DNA of 64,000 nt from Nereocystis luetkeana. Its lineage: Eukaryota > Sar > Phaeophyceae > Laminariales > Laminariaceae. The translations under genes were made by a program, and so were the position numbers. Within the stretch, counting starts at the first letter, position 1; each line of letters starts with the position of its first letter. The stretch covers positions 1,322,501-1,386,500 of the forward strand of contig JARUPZ010000034.1 of NCBI GenBank assembly GCA_031213475.1, in the 5' to 3' direction. Positions 29,900-39,712 of the stretch are shown piece by piece. The notes below the pieces were generated by a model, which was given only the letters and a program-made list of their open reading frames with translations, did no database searches and had not been told where the DNA came from.

Positions 29900-32060
29900 A
29901 TGCCTGATTCCACCAACAACAGGTGTGCAGAGGTCGACCCAAGCGAGCTTGGCCCTGTTGCCCGCCCGTCTCGGGCTGTCCGAGATGTTTCGCTAGAACC
30001 GCGCACAGACAACGACGTTCTGCCACCACGAGAAATTTTGAAGCGTCTGCGAGGTTTAACTCCGAGGGCAGCAAGACCATGAATTCTGCAAGCAACATCC
30101 TGCGAACGACATGGTGAGCATTGTCTGCCATTATTGCGGTTCGCATGGCCTCTGCACGATGGTACCGAGCTCCAAATTCGAGGAAAGCAAGGCGGCAGGG
30201 TACTACTACTGTAAGAAACGCGCTGTGGGCGGCATGGTGAAGGTTCTCGCTAAACGCTGCCAACATGATGGGTGTGTGGCAGTGCCATGCTTTAACGTCC
30301 AGGGCAGCAAGATGCCGGCGTTCGGCAAGACCCATGACGAAGAGGGCATGGTAAACGTTTCTCCCATGGCGCTTGCACGAAGCACCAGAGGTATATGGTC
30401 GAGGGCCGCAAGAGGGCAGCGATCTGCAGGCACCATTCTGAGGACGGCATGGTGAACGTCCGAAGACACCATTGCTCACACAATACCTGCACGACAACAC
30501 CCAGCTTCAATTTCGACGGGGGCAGCAGGCCGGTGTTCTGCATGCGACATGCTGAGGACACGATGGCCATCATTCGTGGTAGCTGTGCACGGAACTCCTG
30601 CACGAAGTTCCCCACCTTAAACTTCGAGGCCATCAAGAAACCTTGTTTCCGCATACAAGATGTCGTGGGTGGCAAGTTGAACGCCCAGTCAGTGCATGCG
30701 TTGCTCATACACAACGTGCGCGAGGCAAGCACACTGGGATGTCGAGGGAACCCTCGCGTGGGCGTTCTGCAAGCCACATGCTGAGGAGGGCATGGTGAAC
30801 GTCCGTAGCAAGCACTGTCTACACGGCACCAAACAAGACGCAACCATCCTTTGATAATGCCGAAAACAGCAAGACGGCGTCGTTCTGCAGAAAATATGCT
30901 GGGTAGGGTTTGGCGAGAATACATGGGGGGTGTTGTTCACATGGTACCCGCACCACGCGCCCGACGTTCAATGTCGAATGTAGCATGAAATAAAACGTTC
31001 TGCAAGCAACATGCGGGGGCTGACATATATATCCACCTTCGGAAGGAAGATTGCGCCCATGATGGCTGCGTGACGTCGCCGAGCCTTAACGACAGGAGGA
31101 GCAACAAAACAAAATGTGTTCTGCTGGCGGCATACCAAGGGCGGCAGGCTGAACGTCCTCGTCCTAATGCGCGTGCACGGATCCTGAACGACACACGCAA
31201 GGTTCACTTCCGTGGGCAGCAAGAGTCCGGCGTACTGCATGCAGGCTTCAATTTGAGTAAGCCATGGTAACTGTTCGCCTCAAATGTGCGTGGGACCTAT
31301 GTATGTGCGAATCGTACGCCCATTTACGCCGACGGCAGCAAGAATCCGGCGTTCTGCGAGCAGTATGCTGGGGACGGCATGGTGAAGAATACCCGCATGA
31401 ACAGATGCTCACGGGATGCGTGCATGACGACGCCGAGGTTCCATATCGTGGGCAACACGACCCCGGCGGTCGGCAAGCAGCATGCCGAGGATTGCATGGT
31501 GAACATGCTATACCACGATATGTGTGCACATGGGTCCTGCGCAATTTTGCCGACATTCAATTATCGGGGCAGCAAGCAGCTTGCGTTCTGCGAACAACAT
31601 GCCGTGAAAAGCATGGTCAATATAAACAACAATCATGATCGCTGTTTGCACGGTGCCTGCGTGACTTGTGCTTCGAGCTTCAACGTCAAGGGAGGCCAGC
31701 GGCCGGCTTTCTGCAAGAAACATGCCGACGTAACATCTGTCGCAGTTATTTCTCGCACGGTCCATGCCAGCGACCAAACCACTGTCGGTGTGGAGGGATT
31801 TAGGTTGTCGGCGTTCTGCGAGCAACGCCCTGGGGACGGCATGATACACTTCAGCCCCAACCGTTACACCCGGGATTGGTGTGCGAAGTGGCCGAGCTTC
31901 AGTTTCACAGGAAATGAACACCCGGCGTTCTGCGTGAACCACGCCGAGGACGACACGGTAGAATTCCACCGCAAACATTGCTCCCGGGCGCTCCGCGTCG
32001 CAGGGAGAGCCCTTGACGCAACGAACGGCGAGGCAGTCACCCAGCTGGCCCGTGAGGAGT
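29900..32060 (+). pseudogene. Decayed EsV-1-7 repeat array
   Basis: About sixteen units of roughly 105-120 bp follow the EsV-1-7 pattern C-x4-C-x16-C-x2-H. The best is near 30471-30550 (C-SHNT-C, then CMRH). Others are near 30262 (CQHDGC), 30587 (CARNSC), 30780 (FCKPHAEEGMVNV), 31043 (CAHDGC) and 31282 onward. Units end with an HAEDGMVNV-like linker. Successive units fall in different frames, with stops between, so the array cannot be one protein without several repairs. Some cysteines are lost (FGKTH for FCxxH). EsV-1-7 proteins are known from phaeovirus EsV-1 and as a large brown algal family that includes the developmental regulator IMMEDIATE UPRIGHT. The molecular function is unclear and zinc binding is inferred. 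Long minus-strand frames over this array are shadows. Confidence 0.75.
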
Positions 32061-32203
32061 TTCGATACATCTCGACACCCCCCGTGGCGCAGGAGGTGCA
32101 GCCGTTTTCTGGACACATCAAGGCGGAGTTCTTACTGCGTTTTAGACCCAGTTGGCTTAATCCTCGTCTCCTCGGCGCTGCTACGGCATTTATTTGTTGT
32201 TGA
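31286..32203 (+). CDS. EsV-1-7 repeat protein ORF, last units of the array
   Basis: A 305-residue open frame containing five or six units. Residues 41-66 are CSRDAC ending GKQH (third Cys lost). Residues 80-105 are CAHGSC ending FCEQH (complete). Residues 120-146 are CLHGAC ending FCKKH (one residue longer). The later ones are FCEQR and FCVNH. It then runs into about 70 residues of unrelated C-terminal sequence. The first half-unit is in frame only from its middle, and its CAWDLC start lies in another frame, so the ATG is arbitrary. It may be a surviving remnant of the decayed array or the 3' exon of a larger gene. Expression is unknown. Confidence 0.5.
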   Translation: MRGTYVCANRTPIYADGSKNPAFCEQYAGDGMVKNTRMNRCSRDACMTTPRFHIVGNTTPAVGKQHAEDCMVNMLYHDMCAHGSCAILPTFNYRGSKQLAFCEQHAVKSMVNINNNHDRCLHGACVTCASSFNVKGGQRPAFCKKHADVTSVAVISRTVHASDQTTVGVEGFRLSAFCEQRPGDGMIHFSPNRYTRDWCAKWPSFSFTGNEHPAFCVNHAEDDTVEFHRKHCSRALRVAGRALDATNGEAVTQLAREEFRYISTPPVAQEVQPFSGHIKAEFLLRFRPSWLNPRLLGAATAFICC

Positions 32204-34104
32204 AATAAACGCAGAAAACACCCTCGTCAATTTTGACCATCGTCGAATATGTTAACGACGTGGTCTTGTACAACGGCAGTCAAAAACAGCAGCAAAGCTT
32301 GGGTTTGGTTCGCGGCGCAAAGGTAAGCACATTACACACGCACGACGACAGGTAGTCTAAGGCGACTCACGTAGCGACTGGATTACGTATATGGTAGAGG
32401 CGGCATGACTGGATATGTACTCTGGTTTTATCGATGTTTTTGGTCTAAAAAAGAAGACCAGTATCTCGGTTGGATTACCATGGTTTCGATATGCTGGTTC
32501 CAGCTTGAGTGCCAGATCGAGTGTGTATGTGGCCTGAATCTCCATCTCTACACCTACTATGTAGGCGAAACAGTCGTAACGGGACGCAGGGTCTATCATG
32601 GCCAGCCGCTGCGTATCTACGCGCTCGCCGCCCGCTTGGGGCTGGAATCGTGGGCTGTTACGAACACTGTATACGCTCAAACTGGATAAAAAGCATTCAC
32701 GTTGGACGATTTCTGGTACAGGTTTCCGTTGTCTTCGTATAGTGAATAGCTCGTTCCATGTTAATATGTATGAGGCGTGTTGTTGTTGCCTGTGGGCAAA
32801 AAAGGGCTTCCATACGTAGAGGGGTGCGTAAAGACTTCCATGACTTGATTAGTCCGCAGTGCCCTTTGTACCATGTATGTGTCTGTGTAACCACATGTGC
32901 ATGTGTCTGTGTGACCACATGTGCTTCCTTGCCTCATTTGGGTCTGCACTGCTGTAGTGACGGGGTGTGTGCGAGCTTCCATCAATTAAATGTGTCCACC
33001 TGTATGTTTATACGAGTGCTGTCTGTCTCCATATTTTCACTTTGCCATTGGAAACGCAAGCTGCACGTAGCAGGGTTTCACAACCCCGGTGTCTACAGAA
33101 ACGAGTGAGCTTGGGCCAACGCGCGAACTTGTTTCGCGACATGCCGTCTCGAGGTAATCGCGGTCACCGGGGTGCTGTAGTGTCTTTGGCGTTGATTGAC
33201 CCTTTTAGGACCGCAGTCCCATTTCGGGGACAAATTACTTAGAATTTGACTGGTTTGTCCCCAAAACGGGACTGCGGTTCTAAAGGGGTTAAGTGTGGCC
33301 GTATTTCGTTTTCGTGTTTGTTTGTTTCTCGCTTCCAAGGCACACGGCCCACGTTATTCATCAGGCAGCCTTGCCTCACGTACCTCTCTTCTGCGGAAGT
33401 GGCGAATCCGTTCGTTGCCCAACCTTAAACCCGAACCCTATAGGTAAATCGCTCTATCATTGCGAACACGAACGGGCTTCCATTTTTTGTTCGTATATTC
33501 TCCTGTGTACTATCTGTCTGTAACAGTTATACTTTTACCCTACTGCAAGAGCCCTACGAAATCGATTTCCACAAACCTAGGGTAGACGGAATCGGTTGGA
33601 CTGGGGCTACCACATGGGTCTTGTGTAGTCGCCAGCTGGTTCAAGCTAGCGGCCGGGTCCCGTGCCATTGAGTTTTTTGAGGGGGGTGTTTCGAATGTGG
33701 TGGGGTTTCTTGTCAGTTTTTTTTTCTAATTTGATTTGTTCTCGAACGCGCACGGGCTGCTGCTGCAAGTACGAGGCCTCCTTGCCTCGTTTACCGTCTC
33801 ACTAGTAGCTGCCGAGCTCAAACCGACTTTTGTTTCGACGACATCTTCTTGGAAAACTCAGATTTTCGATGAACCTAGACTCACCAACTGATTCTTGAGT
33901 CGGCAGGTGAACAGCAGCCTACAAGGATATCAAGGACAGGGACCCGTCGTTGGGGCGGACTGCCAATACGTTGTGCGTCTTAAGCACTTTCTCACCGATG
34001 TAGACTTTTCTCTATCATCTCCCCGGTGTCACTTGGGGTCTTGCCCAAACTTTCGCGGGACACAAAGTGGGGTTCCGACACGTTCTTCCTATAGGCATGT
34101 GTGT
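32204..34104. other. Intergenic tract without recognised genes
   Basis: Apart from the MITE-A at 33196-33292 and TGTGTCTGTGTAACCACATG-type duplicates near 32880-32920, I see nothing. Confidence 0.4.
33196..33292. mobile_element. MITE-A copy, intergenic
   Basis: TTGACCCTTTTAGGACCGCAG at the left, CTGCGGTTCTAAAGGGGTTAA at the right, with GGGGACAAAT and ATTTGTCCCC-type inner arms. Confidence 0.85.
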
Positions 34105-34146
34105 CCCTCCGTCTGTCTATCTGCCTGTCTGTCTGTCTGTCTGTCC

Positions 34147-34182
<36 letters not shown>

Positions 34183-34185
34183 GCC

Positions 34186-34218
<33 letters not shown>

Positions 34219-34350
34219 GCCTGTCTGTCGGTCTGTCTGTATGTCTGTCTGTTTGTCTGTTTGTCTGTCTGTCTGTCTGTCGGTTTGTCTGTATGTCTGT
34301 CTGTATGTCTGTCTGTCTGTCTGTCTGCTCGCCTGCTTGTCTGCCTGTCG
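34105..34350. repeat. (GTCT)n microsatellite
   Basis: About 60 tetranucleotide units with scattered substitutions. It gives long artefactual SVCL and RQTD frames on both strands. Confidence 0.95.
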
Positions 34351-34727
34351 GCTTTATCTTCGAGTCTCGCCCGATGTAGTTCTTCAAAAACGATGTACTC
34401 AGTGACGTTCATGCCGTGTTTACTATCGATAGCTGACACAAGCACCAAATCTTTCCCCTGCGCCTACTCCTAGCGCATGTTGAGTGTTGCCGTCTTCGGG
34501 AACACCATGTGGTCCCGCCTCTGCCATCGCCTTGTGACTTCTGCGCAAGACAACCACAAAAACGGTGTCTATGTCTTCTGATTGATGATCCTACGATCTA
34601 CCTATGCGCATGCGTATCGATGACGGTGCCGATAATGACTCCAGTGGCGTCCGTGATTAGCTTGTGGTTGCCTGCCGTGCCGATCATACAGTCTTCCAGA
34701 CAGGAACTGACCGACCTCCCGTCAAGG

Positions 34728-35016
34728 CTAAGTCGTCGATGGTACCTCATGCCAGTTGTCCGGCGCCTGACGCATTCCGTAGAGGCTCTTGCGAAGCCTC
34801 ATTACTTGGGGAGCTCTGTTTTCGTCTGTCTCCTCGTGTCCTGGCACCATTTTCACCATGAACGTTTCGTCCACGGGGGAATTGAAAAATGATGTGGAGA
34901 CTTTGCACTGCACATCGTCGAGGTTTACCCTCCACCAGAGCTTGCTCCATCCGGGTTCTTTGCAGACGACTCACAGGAGCGAAGGTATTCCCGGGGCGAG
35001 CCCCTTCTACAATCAA
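34728..35016 (-). pseudogene. Ty1/copia reverse transcriptase fragment
   Basis: The minus strand reads NTFAPVSRLQRTRM in one frame and FFNSPVDETFMVKMVPG then VMRLRKSLYGMRQAPDNWH in another. These are the classic copia RT motifs (TFAPV, and KSLYGLRQAPRNW-type). The change of frame and the missing YVDD region show decay. Confidence 0.8.
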
Positions 35017-35439
35017 TCCCTGAAAACGAGCACCATTTTCCTACCCTTGTGTTTGTCATCGTAACCGATGATTTTCGATCCCGGAGGACCGAGGTCATGG
35101 GGACGAAGCCGTAGACGTAGTGATTGGTCGGGCTTGCTATCTCCTTGTCTTCTGCTGCCTCCTAGAGAGCGGCCCTCGACACTTTGCTTGCCTCTGTAAT
35201 TTGGTTTCGAACAATTATCGTTTGTTTTCTCTCCCCACCAACAGAAGGTATTCGAGCGCTTCTTCTTGCCTGAAAGCGTGTACCATCTCTTTCAGGTGTA
35301 TGCTTCCGGAATGCCCATGTCTTTCAGGCCAACTTTTGACAATGACGTCGGAGAGATATGAACCCCGATTCGTGCCTATGTGAGCGCTGCCTATTGGCTG
35401 AGTGGTTAGGGTGTATCTCGACTTTTCTTATCATTGGCC

Positions 35440-35690
35440 TGCTTTCATTCCCCCCTCCTTGTAACTAAGTTCAGGGGTCACATAGCAGGCCCCTTCTACT
35501 CCCTCCCCACCAGGGTTCATAACTTCTTTTTCATCGCGAAATAGTTCAACCTCTTCTTCCCTCGTCGACTCGGGTTGGAATCCGCCTACCCGCGCGACGC
35601 GCTCTGAGCACTTCACATTGTTTTCTATTCATTCGTGCAAATAGATTTACAATCTCGCCAACGGCAGTGGTATTCGAACTCACGAAGTGA
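35440..35690 (-). repeat. Diverged SINE-A relic
   Basis: The reverse complement aligns along the SINE-A body: GGGGTCACATAGCAGGCC, CCTCGTCGACTCG, GTGCAAATAGATTTAC and a degraded box B (ATTCGAACTCACG). It is far more diverged than the intronic copies. Confidence 0.65.
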
Positions 35691-35734
35691 ACATTTTTCA
35701 TACGTATATGGAGGAACATGAAGAGTGCCACAAC

Positions 35735-36095
35735 GACGTAGACTACCGGGGCTCCGGTAGTGGGGTTCTTTGTGCTGTCCTGCTGCCGTTCTCAATCGCC
35801 ACCTCATCGCCTTGGCCCGATCGGCCCACTCCTTCGCACGTACTCTCGTTGCCACCCTCTTCCAGTCGGTCCCCCGTGACCCCCGTCCCAATAATACCGA
35901 AATGATCCTCGCACTTGCCGGTTCTGACCTGAAAATCAGAACTTCTCGCGTAGGGTGAGTTCACCCCGTCTCTTTCCCGCTCGTCAACGTCCCCTCCTTT
36001 TTCGTCCTCGAATCTGGCCTCCTACCGGCGCAGTTAGACCGTGCCGTAGTTTGGCCAGTAGTAGTGGCACCTGCCTTCGCGGACGGACATCCCGA
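35735..36095 (+). repeat. Dispersed repeat R4, copy 1
   Basis: CTGCTGCCGTTCTCAATCGC through CCTCCTACCGGCGCAGTTAG aligns with 44195-44560. Confidence 0.65.
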
Positions 36096-36440
36096 TTGAG
36101 CATTGCTGCACTGTCGCTGCTGCAAAAAAAAAGCGCGAATCGTAGCTTTTCGTAGCTGACGCATCACGTACACGACCCAACCCTACCGCCACGACCGAAC
36201 CTCGCGGCCACACGCAGCAACAACAAGAACACATCTCTTTCTTAAGGGTGCGCCCGGCCTTACACCTTACACCCGCCGCAAAGATCTGCCCCACTCGCTA
36301 TAAGCCTGATCGGGCATGCCTCGTATGCCTTGCCGAGGCAGCGAGGGAAAACGGAGACAGACACACGATGCATTTTTTGTATCCGTGGGTGGTCTTGTCG
36401 TCGCCAGCGCTGACAATATGCCGAGATCAAACGACGGACT

Positions 36441-37062
36441 TTGACACGCAAGGGCATGCATGCCCCGTTCACTCTAAGGGTGCGCGTGCAGGCCGAGGTG
36501 ACGGACACCCTGCTGTACGGGTGTGGGCCGTGGACTCTTGGCCGTGAGCACTCCGCTGATCTCCGGACGGCACACCGCAAAATCCTCTTACAGATCATTG
36601 GCTTCCATCGCCGACAACGAATCGACCACCACATGACATGTTGTACGCCGAGGTTCTCAAGCTGGCACAAATGCGAGAGTGTTGAGACTATTATCGGCAA
36701 ACTACGCCTCCTCTTTGCGCGGGCCGTACAGTGAACAACCAATCAATAAAGGGCTGACCTGTCGGGGGAGGCTTGGGACGAAGGCTGGTGGGGAGAACCC
36801 TAGACCAGACCGACCTAAAACAACTGTGGGGTTTATGTCTAGCAGACGACCTCAGGGTTATTCTTGCCACCAATGGAATCCCGAAAAGAAAGGTCTTCTT
36901 TGGTGTTGGGAGCAGAGACGTTGGTATAGCCAAGGTCGGCTAAATACGAAGTGGGAAGTGGTATCGGGCGGTCATCGACCCGGCAGTCTGTTCCATGGCG
37001 AGGTGGTACAGGGGCGAGGCAAAAGGAAGCTGCCTACGCCACGCAGCTGGAGACCACAATAG
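36441..37062 (+). pseudogene. 3' end of a LINE-type reverse transcriptase
   Basis: LLYGCGPWTLGREH, then LRTAHRKILLQIIGF, matches the C-terminal region of non-LTR reverse transcriptases (LLYGCETWTL type). After a stop and frame change, AGGENPRPDRPKTT continues the same kind of tail. It is truncated and frameshifted. The family and the source of SINE mobility are not shown. Confidence 0.7.
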
Positions 37063-37164
37063 CAAGGAACGGGGGAAGGGAACCGTATTTGCTACGGCAG
37101 TTGTCGACGAATAATAACGCAGGAACGGCGTGATAGATCGGGTGGCAAGGTATCGTTTCGACTA

Positions 37165-37276
37165 TTACGGGGGACCATAGCTAATAGGACCTACGGTGAA
37201 CTCAAAACACTACCAGGTATATATTTCCCTACTTTTACTGACAATATTTGGTCGTATTTACTATGGTCCCCCGTAA
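37165..37276. mobile_element. MITE-B copy 2
   Basis: TTACGGGGGACCATAGCTAA at the left, CTATGGTCCCCCGTAA at the right, flanked by TA. It carries a TACCAGGTA motif inside. Confidence 0.88.
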
Positions 37277-38127
37277 TAGCTCTTGGATAATGATACAGTC
37301 GTAGTAGTAGTTTTTGGTTGTTTCTTGAGTCGTTCGATGGGAGGTCGCGACAGCGGCAACACTGACACCTGACACTGCTATTAGGAGAGTAGGAAAGAGA
37401 GGGTGTGCCAAGAGGTTCCCTAATAATCGGTTTTGTCGCTGAGACGGGAACCCATGGTACTATCATCGTCTTGACTACGATTGTTTATTTTCTCTCGTTC
37501 CTCTTCTTTCTTGTCCTCTTGCCTTGTTTCTCTCCCTGTTTCGCCCCCCCCCCCGTCGGCCTCGTGCCGATAATTTCCCGTGCAGCAGTTAATTATCCGT
37601 TCCTCTTCAGCGCGTACCTGGTATGCGTTTCTTCTGCCAGCCTTCCTGGTGTCCTTGCATCACTCATTTTATGTTTCAGTTCTTTTTGGTTTCGGACGTA
37701 TGGCCTTTTTGACCTGTTTTTTTGGTGTACTCGTACCCGGTTTACTGGCCTTTCACTAGCTTGAGCTTTACGTTCGAGGGTTTGTCTAGCCCTTTCGATT
37801 ATTTAGGTTTCGGTTATTCTCTGTCTCTCTGTCTGTGACCACACTCTCTGGATAATAACTACGAGTAATTACCCAGATCAAGACGGGGTGTACTGATGAT
37901 GTAGTTAGGTAAACAAAATGTGGAGACAAAACACACATATCATACAGGACGACGTACGAGGGTACCACGTGGTACAACTTTTACACGACTGAGGATAGGT
38001 TCCTACTTACCAGGTACTACGTACTGACTGAGGCTTGTAAGTCGTAGAATATGTATCGATCGTACGTACCTGGTACTCATTCGCGTACTGCTATACACCA
38101 TGGAGTAGACCACTCTTCGTCTTGTTA

Positions 38128-38221
38128 TTAACCCTTTTAGAACCGCAGTCCCGTTTTGGGGACAAATCACTCAAATTTCAAGTAGTTTGCCCCCAAAACG
38201 GGACTACTGCGGTTCTAACGG
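38128..38221. mobile_element. MITE-A copy upstream of gene B
   Basis: TTAACCCTTTTAGAACCGCAG at the left. The right arm ends GCGGTTCTAACGG without the terminal AAAGGGTTAA. Confidence 0.8.
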
Positions 38222-38439
38222 ACCGCGCAACTCGAGAGTAGTAGTTACCGTTCGTATCGCACACATACACATACATTTGTTTTTCGTATTTTTCACTTTG
38301 ACTTTCAAGCCAAATATGGAACTCGGAGGAGGTTTTTCACCGCGCAGCGACTTGCTGAACAAGCCGGTGGCTCAGCCGTGGTCACGGGTGTCATCCCTTC
38401 TCCCCCCCGATACTTTGTACATACATGCCTTCATCCCCT

Positions 38440-38668
38440 TTTATTTTCTAATGGCGCATAGGGTTCATTCAGCATTATTCCCACTTTCCGTCGATTTTCC
38501 TCGAATCGAATGCATGTTGCGAAAAACAAGACCCTTTCGCCCTTTCCGCTATTATTATTATTGTATTTTACGAAAGAAAAAGTCCCACGCACGAGCATGC
38601 AGTCGGTGAGACTCGAACCCACGGATCGATCTTGATCGGCGCGCGGACCAGCTACCAAGACACGGGAG
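38440..38668 (-). repeat. SINE-B copy 2, reverse
   Basis: The reverse complement has TTGGTAGCTGGTCCGCGCGCC, box B GGTTCGAGTCTCACCGA, then a body with CCTATGCGCCATTAGAAAAT, as in copy 1. The tRNA acceptor strands do not pair, so it is not an intact tRNA. Confidence 0.6.
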
Positions 38669-39620
38669 ACATTGTGTGGATGAAAAGGTCCGCACTGTGG
38701 TATAGGTTTGTTTGCTGGATTTTGTTTGTCAGTTGTCAAGTACCTGGTAAGTCACAGACAGGAGAAAATTATACGACGTTTCGAATACTCCGTATCTCCT
38801 CTCCTGTACCAGGTACGTGGGTCATCATTGATATGTACGTGGTATCGTACAGGTAATGCTACCAGGTATATATATATATATATATACCATATACCATGTA
38901 CCGGCATGCGGTATCACACACTCTCTTTGTGTGTGTTTCAAACTTTTAGAATAATAACTACACTTTCAGTAGAGCTGTAGCCATGTTCTAATTGTACCAG
39001 GTATCTGATATACAATTATATATATGGCTATACATATATTCTACCAGGTACTTGACTTAATACTACCTGGTACATATTATGCAATGCGGCGAGTTTGTTG
39101 GGCCGCATTTTGCCCGAGAGTTCGCGACAGGGGTTTCTGACTCACGTCGTACCGGCCCGAATGCTATGTAGGACTTCACAAATGCAGCCCTGGTGGTGGT
39201 ACGAATCATTGAACCTATCCAGCCTCAAAACAACACCCATCACGTATTTTCCAAAATTCCGAAACGCGGTGATGTGACCGGACTTACCTGAGCGGTGGAT
39301 TTGAGGTGGGTGCGGACAGGTAGGGGTAGCAATTCTTGTAGGCATTTTGGGCACCGGACACTGTTTTCGAGTAAAGAGGCCAATCAAGCAGGCCTACAGG
39401 GACCTCACGATTCATAATCCATCTATCAGATCAAAACCCGCAGGAGATCCCGATGGGCCGCGTAAAATCTACCGTACCGCCTTTTCGCGGACGGGCCCCT
39501 CCCCTATCATAGTCAACCACCTGTCACCAGCCGCGCAGACACAGCCACTGCAAGCACCGTTCACCATACATACGTCGACCAGGAAGTGTATCCGCGATAG
39601 ATAGGCAATCGAGCAGCAGC

Positions 39621-39712
39621 ATGGGTCTTCCTACTCGTGGGGCAACCGCAACGGCTTTGCTAGGCGCCGCTCTCTGCTTGCGAATAGTGGACTCGAAGTG
39701 CTACACCAGAGA
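39621..39712 (+). CDS. Gene B exon 1: signal peptide
   Basis: ATG after GCAGC opens 30 codons with a hydrophobic core (ATALLGAALCL) followed by DSKCYTR, then a GTGAGT donor in phase 2. The phase joins exon 2 to give RDITRYGEP. The combined length of exons 1 and 2 (240 nt) equals gene A, which supports the assignment. Confidence 0.62.

Larger units (their letters stand above)
37280..39620. other. 5' flank of gene B
   Basis: It contains MITE-A, SINE-B and nine TACCAGGTA/TACCTGGTA motifs between 37615 and 39072, plus a (TA)n tract at 38868-38886. No TATA box was identified for gene B. Confidence 0.4.

Noticed and set aside
29784-32116. Long minus-strand frames (up to 238 residues)
   Set aside because: They are antisense shadows of the EsV-1-7 units. 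The Cys/His pattern is on the plus strand.
33895-34473. Long frames on both strands with SVCL and RQTD repeats
   Set aside because: They are products of the (GTCT)n microsatellite.
36260-36742. Minus-strand 160-residue frame
   Set aside because: It is antisense to the LINE-type reverse transcriptase tail, whose motifs are on the plus strand.
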